Assembly (NCBI GenBank): GCA_945957605.1
Contig: CAMFLR010000011.1
Span: forward strand, 124,001-188,000
DNA length: 64,000 nt
Reading direction: 5' to 3'
From: an uncultured Isosphaeraceae bacterium
GTDB taxonomy: Bacteria > Planctomycetota > Planctomycetia > Isosphaerales > Isosphaeraceae
How positions within the stretch are numbered: position 1 is the first letter of the stretch; each line of letters begins with the position of its first letter. Shown in pieces: positions 1-9,046 of this stretch. A program made the translations under genes and the position numbers. The notes beneath the pieces are model-generated. The model worked only from the letters and a program-made list of their open reading frames with translations, was not told where the DNA came from and made no database searches.

Positions 1-1637
1 GCATCAGCCACACCCGCTGGGCGACGCACGGCCCCGCCACCGACTCTAATGCGCACCCGCACATCGGCGGCGAAGGCCCCGACCAGGTTGCGGTCGTTCA
101 CAACGGCGTCATCGAAAATTACGCAGCGCTCCGTCGCGGGCTCGAGGCCGAGGGGATCGTCTTTCGCAGCCAGACCGACACCGAGGTCATTGCCCACCTG
201 ATCGCCCGCGAACTCGGCGACAGCAGCGATCTCTTCGGCGCGGTACAGCGAGTTCTGCCGAAGCTCGAAGGGACTTACGGGCTCGCGGTAATTAGCCCGC
301 GCTGCCCGGGTGAGATCGTCGGTGCACGACTGGGCAGCCCGCTCGTCGTCGGGCTCGGTGAAGGTGAACATCTCCTCGCTAGCGACCCGTCGGCCATAGC
401 CCCTCACACCCAGCGTGTGGCGTTCTTGCAGGATGGCGAGGTGGTACGGCTGACGCCGGAAGATTTCCAGATCTTCCATCGCGAGGCCGGCTCGATCACA
501 CCGCGCATCGACCGGATCGACTGGCACCCCGACGCCGCCGAGCTCGGAAACAACGCACACTACATGATCAAGGAGATCAAAGAGCAGGCGAACACCGTGC
601 GTGACGCCTGCCGCGGACGTCTTCGCAAAAGCGAAGGGACCGCGCATTTCGGCGGACTCAATCTTTCGCCTCGCAAGTTGCGGCAGGTGAAGCGGGTGAT
701 TTTCGCTGCGTGCGGCACAAGCTGGCATGCGGCCCTTACGGGCGAGTATCTCATCGAGCGGCTGGCGCATTTGCCGGTTGAAGTCGAATACGCGGGCGAA
801 TTCCGCTATCGCAATGCGCCGCTCGACAATTCAACGCTCGTCTTTGTAATCAGCCAGTCGGGCGAAACGGCCGACACCCTCGGTGCCCTCCGTGAAGCAA
901 AGCGTCAGGGTCATCCCACGCTGGCGATTTGTAACGTCGTTGGCTCGACGATCGCTCGCGAGGCGGATGGCGGTATTTACCTTCACGCCGGTCCCGAAAT
1001 TGGTGTCGCCAGCACGAAGGCCTTCACCGCGCAGGTGACGGTACTCACAATGCTCGCAGTGCACTTGGGCCGGATTCGCCACCTCTCGTTCCCTGACGGC
1101 CTGAAAGTTGTGGAAGCACTTGAAGCGATTCCCGAGAAGATCGAGGAAGTCTTCAAGATTGAACCGCTGATCATCAAGGCGGCGGAAAAGCTCGCCGAGG
1201 CGAAGAGCGCACTCTTCATGGGTCGCGACTTGCACTTCCCGGTCGCGCTCGAAGGTGCCTTGAAGCTCAAGGAAATCAGCTATCTCCACGCCGAAGGGTA
1301 CCCGACGGCCGAGATGAAGCACGGCCCGCTCGCACTCATCGATCCCGAAACGCCGAGCATTTTCGTTGCGCCGCGTGGGTCGTTGCATGCGAAAACGCTG
1401 GGGAATATCGAGGAAGTTCGCGCCAGGCGCGGGCCGGTCATCTCGATCGGCACCGAAGGCGACCAGGATTTGATGCGGCTTTCGGACTACTTCCTGCCGA
1501 TTCCCGACATGCCCGAAGTCGTTCAGCCGCTGCTTGCGGTGATTCCGCTGCAGCTTCTGGCCTATCACGTCGCGCGGCTTCGAGGGTGTGATATTGATAA
1601 GCCGCGCAATCTGGCGAAGAGTGTGACGGTCGAATAA
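1..1637 (+). CDS. glmS: Glutamine--fructose-6-phosphate aminotransferase (isomerizing), 5'-truncated by the window
   Basis: Makes glucosamine-6-phosphate from fructose-6-phosphate and glutamine, the first step toward UDP-GlcNAc. The frame is open from base 3 with no start in the window; about 545 residues are present, so roughly the first 65-70 of a usual ~610 are missing, including the catalytic N-terminal cysteine. Visible are the rest of the class II glutaminase domain (SHTRWATHG, then a VVHNGVIENY strand), two SIS sugar-isomerase domains (SQSGETADT in the first; an EISYLHAEGYPTAEMKHGP stretch in the second) and the family-typical end NLAKSVTVE. It converges on trpF, with a double hairpin between the two stops. 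The identification is firm. Confidence 0.97.
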   Translation, partial: ISHTRWATHGPATDSNAHPHIGGEGPDQVAVVHNGVIENYAALRRGLEAEGIVFRSQTDTEVIAHLIARELGDSSDLFGAVQRVLPKLEGTYGLAVISPRCPGEIVGARLGSPLVVGLGEGEHLLASDPSAIAPHTQRVAFLQDGEVVRLTPEDFQIFHREAGSITPRIDRIDWHPDAAELGNNAHYMIKEIKEQANTVRDACRGRLRKSEGTAHFGGLNLSPRKLRQVKRVIFAACGTSWHAALTGEYLIERLAHLPVEVEYAGEFRYRNAPLDNSTLVFVISQSGETADTLGALREAKRQGHPTLAICNVVGSTIAREADGGIYLHAGPEIGVASTKAFTAQVTVLTMLAVHLGRIRHLSFPDGLKVVEALEAIPEKIEEVFKIEPLIIKAAEKLAEAKSALFMGRDLHFPVALEGALKLKEISYLHAEGYPTAEMKHGPLALIDPETPSIFVAPRGSLHAKTLGNIEEVRARRGPVISIGTEGDQDLMRLSDYFLPIPDMPEVVQPLLAVIPLQLLAYHVARLRGCDIDKPRNLAKSVTVE

Positions 1638-1666
1638 TCGCAATCGGGCTGTTGCAACCAAGACTT

Positions 1667-1732
1667 GGGTGCCACTGGCTAAAGCCAGTGCTTTACAATG
1701 CAAAAACAGCACTGGCAAAGCCAGTGGCACCC
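1667..1732. repeat. Double-palindrome (REPIN-like) element between convergent glmS and trpF
   Basis: A 66-base imperfect palindrome whose arms start GGGTGCCACTGGC and end GCCAGTGGCACCC. Each arm is itself a small hairpin (CACTGGCTAAAGCCAGTG on the left, CACTGGCAAAGCCAGTG on the right), so the element is two inverted REP-like units around an A/T-rich spacer. This is the architecture of REPIN elements. It may also act as a bidirectional transcription stop; there is no clear U-tract. No RAYT transposase is visible in the window. Confidence 0.7.
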
Positions 1733-1741
1733 GACAGAAGT

Positions 1742-2380
1742 TCAACGCGACCGAGCCGCCGCAACGAATGCTTCGATCATCGAGGCTGACTTGCGGCCAG
1801 GCTCGGACTCGACGCCGCTTGCCACGTCGACCATCCAGGGGCTCGATTTTTGGAGCCGATCGGCGACGTTCGTCGGGGTTAATCCGCCTGCCAAAATGAG
1901 TCGCTCGTGCCCAGGCAAGGCACGAAGCAGGTCGTCACCAATTGCGACGCCTGTTCCCCCCTCGACGCCCGGGACATAAGCGTCAACAAGAACGGCGTAG
2001 GGCGCGCAGCCGAGCGATTCGCAGCGGTCAAGATAAGCGAGCATAGCGTCGATCGACGCCTGATCGCCAACGCGAAACGCCTTGATTACGCGTAAGCGTT
2101 CAAGTGCGCATAAACTTTCCGGCGTCTCGGCGCCGTGAAGTTGGACGATTCCGAGGCCCGCCTCGTCTGCAATCTGCAGAACGTCGGCGGGATCGCGATT
2201 CACGAAGAGACCAACGCCCTCGACCTTGCCGTCGAGGGCGTTGTTGATGTCTCGTGCTATGTGCGGGTCAACGTAGCGGACCGATTTGGGGTGAAAATTG
2301 AACCCAACCCAGTCGACCCCCGCCGAGACGCATGCTGCCGCATCGGCCACGGTCTTCAATCCGCAAACTTTGACACGCAA
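1742..2380 (-). CDS. trpF: Phosphoribosylanthranilate isomerase
   Basis: Catalyses the Amadori rearrangement of phosphoribosylanthranilate to CdRP in tryptophan synthesis. The 212-residue length is normal for the (beta/alpha)8 enzyme. Visible are MRVKVCGLK with the catalytic Cys6, FNFHPKSVRYV, the VQLHG strand, Asp133 in VLVDAY (general acid), the GGTG phosphate loop at 141-144, LAGGLTPTNV and a final VDVASGVES phosphate-binding stretch. It lies 29 bases downstream of trxA on the same strand and probably shares its transcript. No other trp gene is nearby, so tryptophan genes are dispersed here. Confidence 0.95.
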   Translation of the reverse strand: MRVKVCGLKTVADAAACVSAGVDWVGFNFHPKSVRYVDPHIARDINNALDGKVEGVGLFVNRDPADVLQIADEAGLGIVQLHGAETPESLCALERLRVIKAFRVGDQASIDAMLAYLDRCESLGCAPYAVLVDAYVPGVEGGTGVAIGDDLLRALPGHERLILAGGLTPTNVADRLQKSSPWMVDVASGVESEPGRKSASMIEAFVAAARSR

Positions 2381-2409
2381 TGGAATTAAGTCCTTGGCTC
2401 AAGCGGAGT

Positions 2410-2742
2410 TCAGGAAACTCCCAGCTTGGCGAACGACTGCTTGAACTTTGCTTCGGTGTTGACGCCGACGAGACGGTCAACTTCCTTGCCGCCGCTGAAG
2501 ATGAGAACCGTCGGAATCGCCGAGATGCGGAGACCGCCCGGGGTTTCCTGGTTCTCGTCGGTGTTCATCTTGCCAATCTTGACCTTGCCGGCAAACTCAC
2601 CCGCGAGCTTTTCGATCGTGGGGGCGAGAGCGCGGCAAGGACCGCACCAAGGTGCCCAGAAGTCGACGACGACGGGAACCGGCGAGCTCAACACTTCCGC
2701 CTGCCAGTTGTTGTCGGTAAACTCAACCACGTTGTCGGCCAT
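2410..2742 (-). CDS. trxA: Thioredoxin
   Basis: Small cytoplasmic disulfide reductase of 110 residues, full length for the family. The active site is WCGPC (Trp32, Cys33, Cys36) and the cis-proline is Pro77 in SAIPTV. The ATG start is preceded by AGAGG at about 8 bases. It leads a probable two-gene operon with trpF and is transcribed divergently from the cation/proton antiporter. Confidence 0.97.
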   Translation of the reverse strand: MADNVVEFTDNNWQAEVLSSPVPVVVDFWAPWCGPCRALAPTIEKLAGEFAGKVKIGKMNTDENQETPGGLRISAIPTVLIFSGGKEVDRLVGVNTEAKFKQSFAKLGVS

Positions 2743-2848
2743 CAGAATGCCTCTCGAATCGCTCTAAACCGTTGAGAAATCGCCTCTAATCACGCACGCA
2801 AACTACTGCGGCAGTTGAGGCGAATGCGTTCCTTGGAGATATTATCTC

Positions 2849-4015
2849 TTGGTGCGAAACAGAGTCAACCGACCGGCCGATCCCGCCCCGCTTTGGAACC
2901 TGCTCAACCCGAAGGACTGGGAATGGGAAACGTGGTTCCTCATCATGGTTCCCGTCGCTGTGGCCGCGGCAATCTTTCACGCGCCGGCAGTGGTCTGCTT
3001 TGCCGCCTCAGGCCTGGCGATCATTCCCCTCGCTGGCCTCATGGGCCGAGGAACTGAGGCTCTGGCCGAAAAGCTCGGCCCCGGGATCGGCGGATTGCTC
3101 AACGCTACCTTCGGGAACGCCGCAGAATTGATCCTGGCACTGTTTGCGCTCGCACGCGGGCTCGACGAGGTCGTCAAGGCGTCGCTCACCGGCAGCATCA
3201 TCGGCAACTTGCTACTCGTCTTCGGGGCCAGCCTTCTCGCCGGCGGCATCAAATATCCGGTTCAACGGTTCAATCGTACCGTCGCGGGTAGCAGTTCGAC
3301 GCTCATGGTGCTGGCGTCGGTCGGCATGCTCATCCCCGCGCTCTTTCATGGCGTCCATGGCGACCGCCATCCGGGACTCGAACACAAACTGAGTCTCTCC
3401 GTAAGCATTGTCCTAATTTGCACTTACGGACTGAGCCTTTTGTTCAGCCTGGTCACACACCGCGCTCTTTTCTGCGGTGGCGACGAGAACCCGCCGGATC
3501 ATGATGAGTCGAAGGAGGAGGAGGAAGGCTGGTCGACTCGCAAGGCGACGATCGTCCTTCTCAGCGCGACGATTTTTGTTGCCTGGATGAGCGAGATCCT
3601 CGTTGGTGCGGTGGAGGAGGCGTCGCACTCGCTGGGGGTCAATCAGGTGTTCATGGGCGTGATCGTCGTGGCGATTGTCGGCAACGCCGCCGAGCACTCC
3701 ACGGCGATTCTCATGGCGCTCAAGAACAAGATGGATCTTGCGGTGGGAATCGCCATCGGCTCTGCACTTCAGGTGGCGCTCTTCGTCGCGCCTGTGCTCG
3801 TCTTCGCGAGCTATCTCCGCTCCAAGGGCGGGCCGATGGACCTGCTCTTCTCGACGTTCGAGGTCGTGGCGATGATCATCGCGGCGATCGTCGCACGCAT
3901 GGCGGCGGAGGACGGTGAGTCGAACTGGCTCGAAGGAGCCATGTTGCTCATGCTTTACGTGATTCTGGCGATCGCGTTTTTCCTCGTCCCGCACCCCGCC
4001 GCTGCAACGGGTTGA
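2849..4015 (+). CDS. Calcium/proton antiporter, CAX family
   Basis: Inner-membrane exchanger of about 388 residues with two Na_Ca_ex repeats. The characteristic helices are [16 protein letters not shown] near residue 90 and [17 protein letters not shown] near residue 277; these GNAAE motifs carry the ion-coordinating glutamates. An acidic cytoplasmic loop ([13 protein letters not shown]) separates the halves, as in CAX/ChaA proteins. The start is TTG at 2849 or the adjacent GTG at 2852; no good Shine-Dalgarno decides. It converges with the zinc-ribbon gene across a strong hairpin. Substrate (Ca2+ versus Na+/K+) is inferred from the family. Confidence 0.9.
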   Translation: MVRNRVNRPADPAPLWNLLNPKDWEWETWFLIMVPVAVAAAIFHAPAVVCFAASGLAIIPLAGLMGRGTEALAEKLGPGIGGLLNATFGNAAELILALFALARGLDEVVKASLTGSIIGNLLLVFGASLLAGGIKYPVQRFNRTVAGSSSTLMVLASVGMLIPALFHGVHGDRHPGLEHKLSLSVSIVLICTYGLSLLFSLVTHRALFCGGDENPPDHDESKEEEEGWSTRKATIVLLSATIFVAWMSEILVGAVEEASHSLGVNQVFMGVIVVAIVGNAAEHSTAILMALKNKMDLAVGIAIGSALQVALFVAPVLVFASYLRSKGGPMDLLFSTFEVVAMIIAAIVARMAAEDGESNWLEGAMLLMLYVILAIAFFLVPHPAAATG

Positions 4016-4046
4016 TTTGGGGCGAATACAAACGCCAGCGCGCTAT

Positions 4047-4083
4047 CGCCCCTGACTGCCAGCCAATGGCGGCATCAGGGGCG
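4047..4083. terminator. Bidirectional hairpin between convergent genes
   Basis: CGCCCCTGA pairs with TCAGGGGCG, and TGCC/GGCA extends the stem across one bulged base. It sits 31 bases after the antiporter stop and 17 bases past the stop of the opposing gene. Neither side has a clear T-run, so the terminator role is inferred from position and stem strength. Confidence 0.55.
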
Positions 4084-4100
4084 ACGATTCGACCTATGGT

Positions 4101-4832
4101 TCAACGGCGGCGTGTGTTGGGAATGTCTTCCTCGGCCAGGTAGAGGATGCAGCCGCAGGTAAGGCAGAACGTGATGTCCGCCTTGCTGACCAACTGGGTC
4201 ATCATCTGCGGCGTCACCGAGACGAAGCAGGACGAGCACGCGCCTGACTCGATCTGGGCGAGCGCATCGGGCCCTTTTTGCTTCACGGTTCGCTTGTAGC
4301 GTTCGCGGTGATCCTCAGGGATCACAGCTTCCGCATCGACGATCGCCGCTTCGAGGCTCGCGAGCTGGGCCTTCTGCTCTTCAGACTGCGACTCAATTTG
4401 CTGCTTGTTGGCGGCGACTTCCTTGACCAGCTTGGCGACGTCCTCTTCGAGCTTCTTCACCTCTCCAGCCTGCTGCTCGACGGCACCCATCGATTCGAGG
4501 ATCTCGTCCTCGATCTTGGTGATCGACGCCTTGTCGTGGGCGATCTGATTCTGGATCGCCTTGTACTCTTCGTTCTTTTTGACCGTGTTCAGCTTGACCT
4601 TGAGGTCATCGATTTTGCTGTTGTGTGATTGAACCTGCGTTTCGCGGGTCTTGATCTTGATCCTCGCATCCTGCAAGGCCTTCTTCGCTGCTTCGAGTTC
4701 GGTCTGCCGCTTGGTTACCGCCACTTCGCGCGCCGCCAGAGTTTTGGGGGCCGAAATGAGACGATCACGAAGCGCCTTGGCTCGTTGATGAAGCGCGTGG
4801 AGGTCGCTGAGAGACGAGGCGGTCGCGGCCAT
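4101..4832 (-). CDS. Coiled-coil protein with C-terminal C4 zinc ribbon
   Basis: A 243-residue protein: a long heptad-rich, Lys/Glu-rich coiled coil over roughly residues 10-175, then a C4 zinc ribbon with CSSC and CLTCGC pairs. This is the layout of the CT398/HP0958-type zinc-ribbon family, whose founder binds sigma-54 and RNA in epsilonproteobacteria; the role here is unknown. The reading frame opens upstream to 4946, but AAGGAG lies 10 bases before the ATG at 4832 and only 1 base before an ATG at 4841, so 4832 is preferred. It lies downstream of rpoD on the same strand, separated by a terminator-like gap on the other side. Confidence 0.85.
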   Translation of the reverse strand: MAATASSLSDLHALHQRAKALRDRLISAPKTLAAREVAVTKRQTELEAAKKALQDARIKIKTRETQVQSHNSKIDDLKVKLNTVKKNEEYKAIQNQIAHDKASITKIEDEILESMGAVEQQAGEVKKLEEDVAKLVKEVAANKQQIESQSEEQKAQLASLEAAIVDAEAVIPEDHRERYKRTVKQKGPDALAQIESGACSSCFVSVTPQMMTQLVSKADITFCLTCGCILYLAEEDIPNTRRR

Positions 4833-4984
4833 GAATTCCATGCTCCTTGAAGGGTCTTTCACCGAGCCGGCGATGATTGAGAAATTCGGCCCGGGAGAGG
4901 ATGTTGCAACGTCCGTTTGTGGTGTTGCCAGAAGTGAAGCGACCAAGCTGTTCTGGATTGTTGCGAGTCGGACGACGCGTTACC

Positions 4985-5026
4985 AACAAAAAACCGCCGG
5001 TCGCCCGAAGGCGCCGGCGGTTTGTT
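4985..5026 (-). terminator. Rho-independent terminator of dnaG-rpoD
   Basis: Read on the minus strand, AAACCGCCGG...CCGGCGGTTT forms a GC-rich stem with a short loop, followed by TTTTTTGTT. It begins 8 bases past the rpoD stop. Confidence 0.88.
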
Positions 5027-5034
5027 AAACCCGG

Positions 5035-6711
5035 TCAACCGGTACTCTCAAGGAAACCCTCGAGTTGCCGGCTACGGACTGGATGTTGAAGTTTCCTGAC
5101 CGCCTTGGCTTCAATTTGTCGCACGCGTTCGCGTGTGACCTTGAAGATGCGGCCGACTTCTTCGAGCGTGTAGGTGTAACCGTCGCCCAGACCGTAGCGA
5201 AGCTTGATAATCTCGCGTTCGCGGTAGGTCAGAGTCTTGAGAACGCTGTCGATCTTCTCCTTGAGCATTTCCTGCGTGGCGGCGTTGATCGGGCTCTCGG
5301 CCGCTTCATCCTCGATGAAGTCGCCGAAGTAGCTGTCTTCGCTTTCGCCCACGGGACGGTCGAGCGAGATCGGGTGCCGGCTGATCTTCATCACCCGGCG
5401 CGTCTCTTCGATCGAGATGTTCGCGGCCTTCGCCGTTTCTTCGATAGTTGGCTCGCGACCCTTTTCCTGCAGCAGTTTCTTCGAGACGTTGCGAAGCTTC
5501 GACATCGTCTCGATCATGTGGACCGGAATACGAATCGTGCGGGCCTGGTCGGCGATCGCGCGGGTGATCGCCTGACGAATCCACCACGTTGCATACGTGC
5601 TGAACTTGTAGCCGCGGCGATACTCGTACTTGTCGACCGCTCGCATCAGGCCGGTGTTGCCTTCCTGGATCAGGTCGAGGAAGGAGAGGCCGCGGTTGCG
5701 GTACTTCTTGGCGATCGACACGACGAGTCGGAGGTTACCGCCCGAAAGCTCGCGCTTGGCTTGCTCGTATTCCTTGAAGCGGGAGTTCATGGCCTCGACG
5801 CGGAGTCGGAGCGACTCGGGCGTTTCGAGGGTCATGAGCATCAGGTCCTTGAGCTCTTTCTCAAGGTTGGCGCGCTCTTCCTTGCCATTGCCGATACCGG
5901 CCGTGTCGTCGGCCAGGAGGCTGTTCAGCTCGATCATGCGGGCCGAGACCTGCTCGAGCCGCTTCATGAGCGGCTGCACCTTTTGGGTGCGGATCGAGAG
6001 TTCCTCAACGAGCGTGACCGCCTTGTGCCGACGAACCTTCAAGCTCTGGCGCAGGGTGCGGCGGGTGGCCTTGTCACCCTTGGCGCGAAGGAAGTTGCGG
6101 AAGTCGAGAATGTTGCAGGCCATCAAGTGATCGAGCGTCACCAGGTTCAACGGCATGCGGCCAAGAATCTGGTCTTTCTCGAGATTCTCGGTGACCGAGA
6201 CCTTCACCGTGCGGTCGAACGGCAACTCGCCGTCGTTGACCTTACGAAGGACGTCGACCACGAGCTTGAGCGCGAAATCGCACTCGAGCACCTTGCGACG
6301 GAAACGCTTGCGGGTAATTTCGATCTTCTTGGCGAGACCGATTTCCTGGTCACGCGTCAGAAGGGGGATCTCGCCCATCTGGGTGAGATACATGCGGACG
6401 GGGTCATCAATCCGGCGCGAAATCTCGTCGAGGTCTTCGGGAGTGAGTTCACCCTCATCGTCGTCCATCGGTTCGTCGACGAGTTCATCGGGCTCATCAT
6501 CCGACTCGCCCGACGCCATCAAACGCGCTTCAGCTTCGTCCTCGTTGATGAGTTCGATGCCGAGTTCGTCGAGTGACTCAAGCAAGCCGTGGATCTTGTC
6601 GGGGCTGCTGGCCTCATCCGGGAGGTAATCATTGACCTGGTCGAAGGTGAGAAATCCCCTTCGTTTACCCAGGTCGAGGAGCGTCTTGAGGCCCTCGTCC
6701 AACTTATCCAT
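5035..6711 (-). CDS. rpoD: Primary RNA polymerase sigma factor (sigma-70)
   Basis: Housekeeping sigma factor of 558 residues. In order: region 1.1 ([20 protein letters not shown]), an acidic linker rich in Asp/Glu, region 1.2 ([17 protein letters not shown]), a non-conserved stretch of about 200 residues, region 2 ([20 protein letters not shown]; then [13 protein letters not shown] for -10 recognition and melting), region 3 (IPVHMIETM...) and region 4 ([16 protein letters not shown]...[13 protein letters not shown]) for -35 recognition. The frame opens at a TTG at 6726, but GGGAG sits 8 bases before the ATG at 6711, giving MDKLDEGLK. It follows dnaG by 25 bases; the pair is the core of the classical macromolecular-synthesis operon, here without rpsU. 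Confidence 0.97.
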   Translation of the reverse strand: MDKLDEGLKTLLDLGKRRGFLTFDQVNDYLPDEASSPDKIHGLLESLDELGIELINEDEAEARLMASGESDDEPDELVDEPMDDDEGELTPEDLDEISRRIDDPVRMYLTQMGEIPLLTRDQEIGLAKKIEITRKRFRRKVLECDFALKLVVDVLRKVNDGELPFDRTVKVSVTENLEKDQILGRMPLNLVTLDHLMACNILDFRNFLRAKGDKATRRTLRQSLKVRRHKAVTLVEELSIRTQKVQPLMKRLEQVSARMIELNSLLADDTAGIGNGKEERANLEKELKDLMLMTLETPESLRLRVEAMNSRFKEYEQAKRELSGGNLRLVVSIAKKYRNRGLSFLDLIQEGNTGLMRAVDKYEYRRGYKFSTYATWWIRQAITRAIADQARTIRIPVHMIETMSKLRNVSKKLLQEKGREPTIEETAKAANISIEETRRVMKISRHPISLDRPVGESEDSYFGDFIEDEAAESPINAATQEMLKEKIDSVLKTLTYREREIIKLRYGLGDGYTYTLEEVGRIFKVTRERVRQIEAKAVRKLQHPVRSRQLEGFLESTG

Positions 6712-6736
6712 CCACATATCTCCCAAGGGGCGCGGG

Positions 6737-8608
6737 TCAGGACGCGGATTGTCGCTTGGTGTCCGGACGCAGTTGAGATTGACTTAGAAGCTCAATCGTT
6801 AGAGCTCTATACTCTTCAGGACTAGAATCTCGGTCGACTTCTTTCAGAGCCTCGCGAAGGTCGCGGATTCGTTCGAGCCTTTGTCGCTCGGACAACTTCT
6901 GTAACGTAATTGCCAGGCGAACCTCGACAGGCGCCTGCTGAAATCCCGACTTGATCGGAGCCGGGTCGATTGGTGCGAGTTGGCCTGCGGCGAAATCTCG
7001 AAGAGCGGGATCCTCGAGTCGGGACGCGATCAGGTCGAACGTAGGCGTCTCGCCATCGGCTCGCAGGTCGTAACAAACCTGCAAAATCGCTTGCAGTGGC
7101 AGGTCTCGCAGAGAAGAAACCGTCACTCGCGTGACCAACTGGTGCACGACCGACGGTTGATTCAATAGAATTCTTATGAGTTCTAGATCGACTGGGTCAA
7201 GTGAAGTCGCCAGAATTGGCCGAGATTTTGGCGATTTTTCGCCCAGATCTATTGTCTGACGCCGTGCCTGTACCGCAAGTTCGCGCCAACGACGCTGGAG
7301 AATTGCTACCGGCACGCGAATCCGCTGTGACAGCGTATCGAGCGCTTTGGCCAACTTCACGTCGAGTCCCGCGCGGCTCGTGCTCGGCACGCGAGAGAGT
7401 GTTGCCAGCACGCGCTCCGACATCAGCCGCGACCCTTCGGCCGAATCGAGGTCATAAAGCGAGGCAGCGCGATCGAGAGTGAACGTCAGTGGATCAACAG
7501 CGCGATCGACCATCGCCTGGAACGGCTCCGCGCCATGTTCGAGCAGGAACTCGCAGGGGTCGAGCTCTTCGGGAAGCGTGAGCACCCGAACGTCGACCTC
7601 ATGCCCCAGGAACAACTCTAGGCTACGATCGGCCGCTTTCTGGCCTGCTTCGTCGCCGTCGAACACGAGCACGACACGATCGGCGAGGCTGCGCAGAGCA
7701 CGAACATGATCGTCAGTCAAAGCCGTTCCGAGCGTGCCCACGATGTTCGCGAGGCCTGCCTGATGTGCGGCGATAACGTCGGTATAGCCTTCGACCACTC
7801 CCACCCAGCCGGCGGCTCGCGTCGAAAGGCGGGCGTGATCGATTCCGTAAAGGTTGCGGCTCTTCTTGAAGAGACGGGTCTCGGGCGAGTTGAGATACTT
7901 CGCAACCCCCTTCCCTTCCTCCTTCATCCGAGCTTCGAGATCGGGCATGATTCGACCGCCGAAGGCGACCGTCCGCCCGCGGGCGTCGTGAATCGGGAAA
8001 ATCAACCGGCCGCGAAATCGCTCGCGAACGATCTGCTGATTCTCCTGAGCACGAGAAACCAATCCCGCTTCCTCGAGTAACTCGATCGAGAAGCCTGCGC
8101 GGCGGGCACGTGTGACCAGCCAGTCGCGTGACTCGGGAGCATAGCCGAGGCGGAATTGGCGGATCATCTCCTTGCTAATTCCGCGCGACTCAACATAAGC
8201 TCTGGCTTCATCTACGAGGCCAAGCCCCGCGACGAACTCCGACTCGGCCCAGGCGTTGACTGCAAACAGGTCGGTCTTCGACGGCCCCGCCGGTTCTGGA
8301 CCGGCAGTTGGCTGTTCGAGAGTGATACCGGCCCGGTCCGCCAACATGCGAAGTGCCTCAGGGAAGTCGACTCGTTCAAATTCTTGAACGAATGTGAAAA
8401 TGTCACCGCCAGCGCCGCAACTCCAGCACTTATACGACTGCCGTTCTGGATTGAGTTCGAGGGATGGGTTGTGATCGTCGTGAAACGGACACAACACTTT
8501 CAACTTCGAGCCGGAGCGGTGGGCGGGAAGACCATAGTCGGCGAGTAGGGAAACGATATCGACTGAATTCTTGATCGCGGCTTTGGTTGCTTCGTTGTAC
8601 CGGGCCAC
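6737..8608 (-). CDS. dnaG: DNA primase
   Basis: Synthesises RNA primers at the replication fork. The 623 residues show the N-terminal CHC2 zinc-binding domain (Cys40, His43, Cys61, Cys64), the RNA-polymerase core ([17 protein letters not shown]), the Toprim fold ([15 protein letters not shown] and the metal-binding [11 protein letters not shown]) and a helical C-terminus of the size expected for the DnaB-interaction domain. GTG start with AGGAG 6 bases upstream. It has a strong sigma-70-type promoter about 120 bases upstream and is followed by rpoD. Confidence 0.97.
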   Translation of the reverse strand: MARYNEATKAAIKNSVDIVSLLADYGLPAHRSGSKLKVLCPFHDDHNPSLELNPERQSYKCWSCGAGGDIFTFVQEFERVDFPEALRMLADRAGITLEQPTAGPEPAGPSKTDLFAVNAWAESEFVAGLGLVDEARAYVESRGISKEMIRQFRLGYAPESRDWLVTRARRAGFSIELLEEAGLVSRAQENQQIVRERFRGRLIFPIHDARGRTVAFGGRIMPDLEARMKEEGKGVAKYLNSPETRLFKKSRNLYGIDHARLSTRAAGWVGVVEGYTDVIAAHQAGLANIVGTLGTALTDDHVRALRSLADRVVLVFDGDEAGQKAADRSLELFLGHEVDVRVLTLPEELDPCEFLLEHGAEPFQAMVDRAVDPLTFTLDRAASLYDLDSAEGSRLMSERVLATLSRVPSTSRAGLDVKLAKALDTLSQRIRVPVAILQRRWRELAVQARRQTIDLGEKSPKSRPILATSLDPVDLELIRILLNQPSVVHQLVTRVTVSSLRDLPLQAILQVCYDLRADGETPTFDLIASRLEDPALRDFAAGQLAPIDPAPIKSGFQQAPVEVRLAITLQKLSERQRLERIRDLREALKEVDRDSSPEEYRALTIELLSQSQLRPDTKRQSAS

Positions 8609-9046
8609 GGGCGACTCCTGGATATTGGGGTCAGACCCGGTAACTTAGCGTGCGCGGCTGACAAAAAAGAGGCGTCATCACCTCTGTTTCTGGCACCCGG
8701 GAACCTAGCTCTGCGTGCGATCGTGACACCAAAATATACTCCTCATCAGAATTCAGTCAAGTTTTTCAAGCGATCTCACGCACGTTGGCAAAACGTGTAA
8801 ATCGGCACAAAATTAGCAGTTACGCAAACACTCCCTCCCAAGGCACCCCTGCACGCCAGTGAACGGCGTTCCTCGGGGTCCAGCAGGGGGTTGACATCGA
8901 CTTTGATGCCGTTCTCAGGCAATTACCGTTCAAAACGGCTGCGAAACGTCGGAAACCGTGCATCGTTGCACAGCTTCCGAATGTCTCGCAAACCAAGTGT
9001 CCAAGTCAAGAGTTTTTGTGACTGATCGGTGAAGCCACCGATTTGG
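8609..9046. other. Intergenic region upstream of dnaG
   Basis: 438 bases between the htrA stop and the dnaG start, both on the minus strand. It contains the dnaG promoter (8733-8760). At 8664-8684 there is a weak minus-strand hairpin followed by TTTTTT (5-bp stem). A loose CCCTGC/GCAGGG pairing lies near 8846-8888. No convincing gene was seen. Confidence 0.6.
8733..8760 (-). promoter_or_regulatory. Sigma-70-type promoter of dnaG-rpoD
   Basis: On the minus strand TTGACT (8760-8755) and TATATT (8738-8733) are separated by 16 bases. Transcription would begin near 8725, giving a leader of about 115 bases before the dnaG GTG. Confidence 0.75.

Noticed and set aside
5065-6576. 503-codon + strand ORF
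   Set aside because: Exactly antisense to rpoD, whose conserved regions are intact; a composition artefact of GC-rich DNA.
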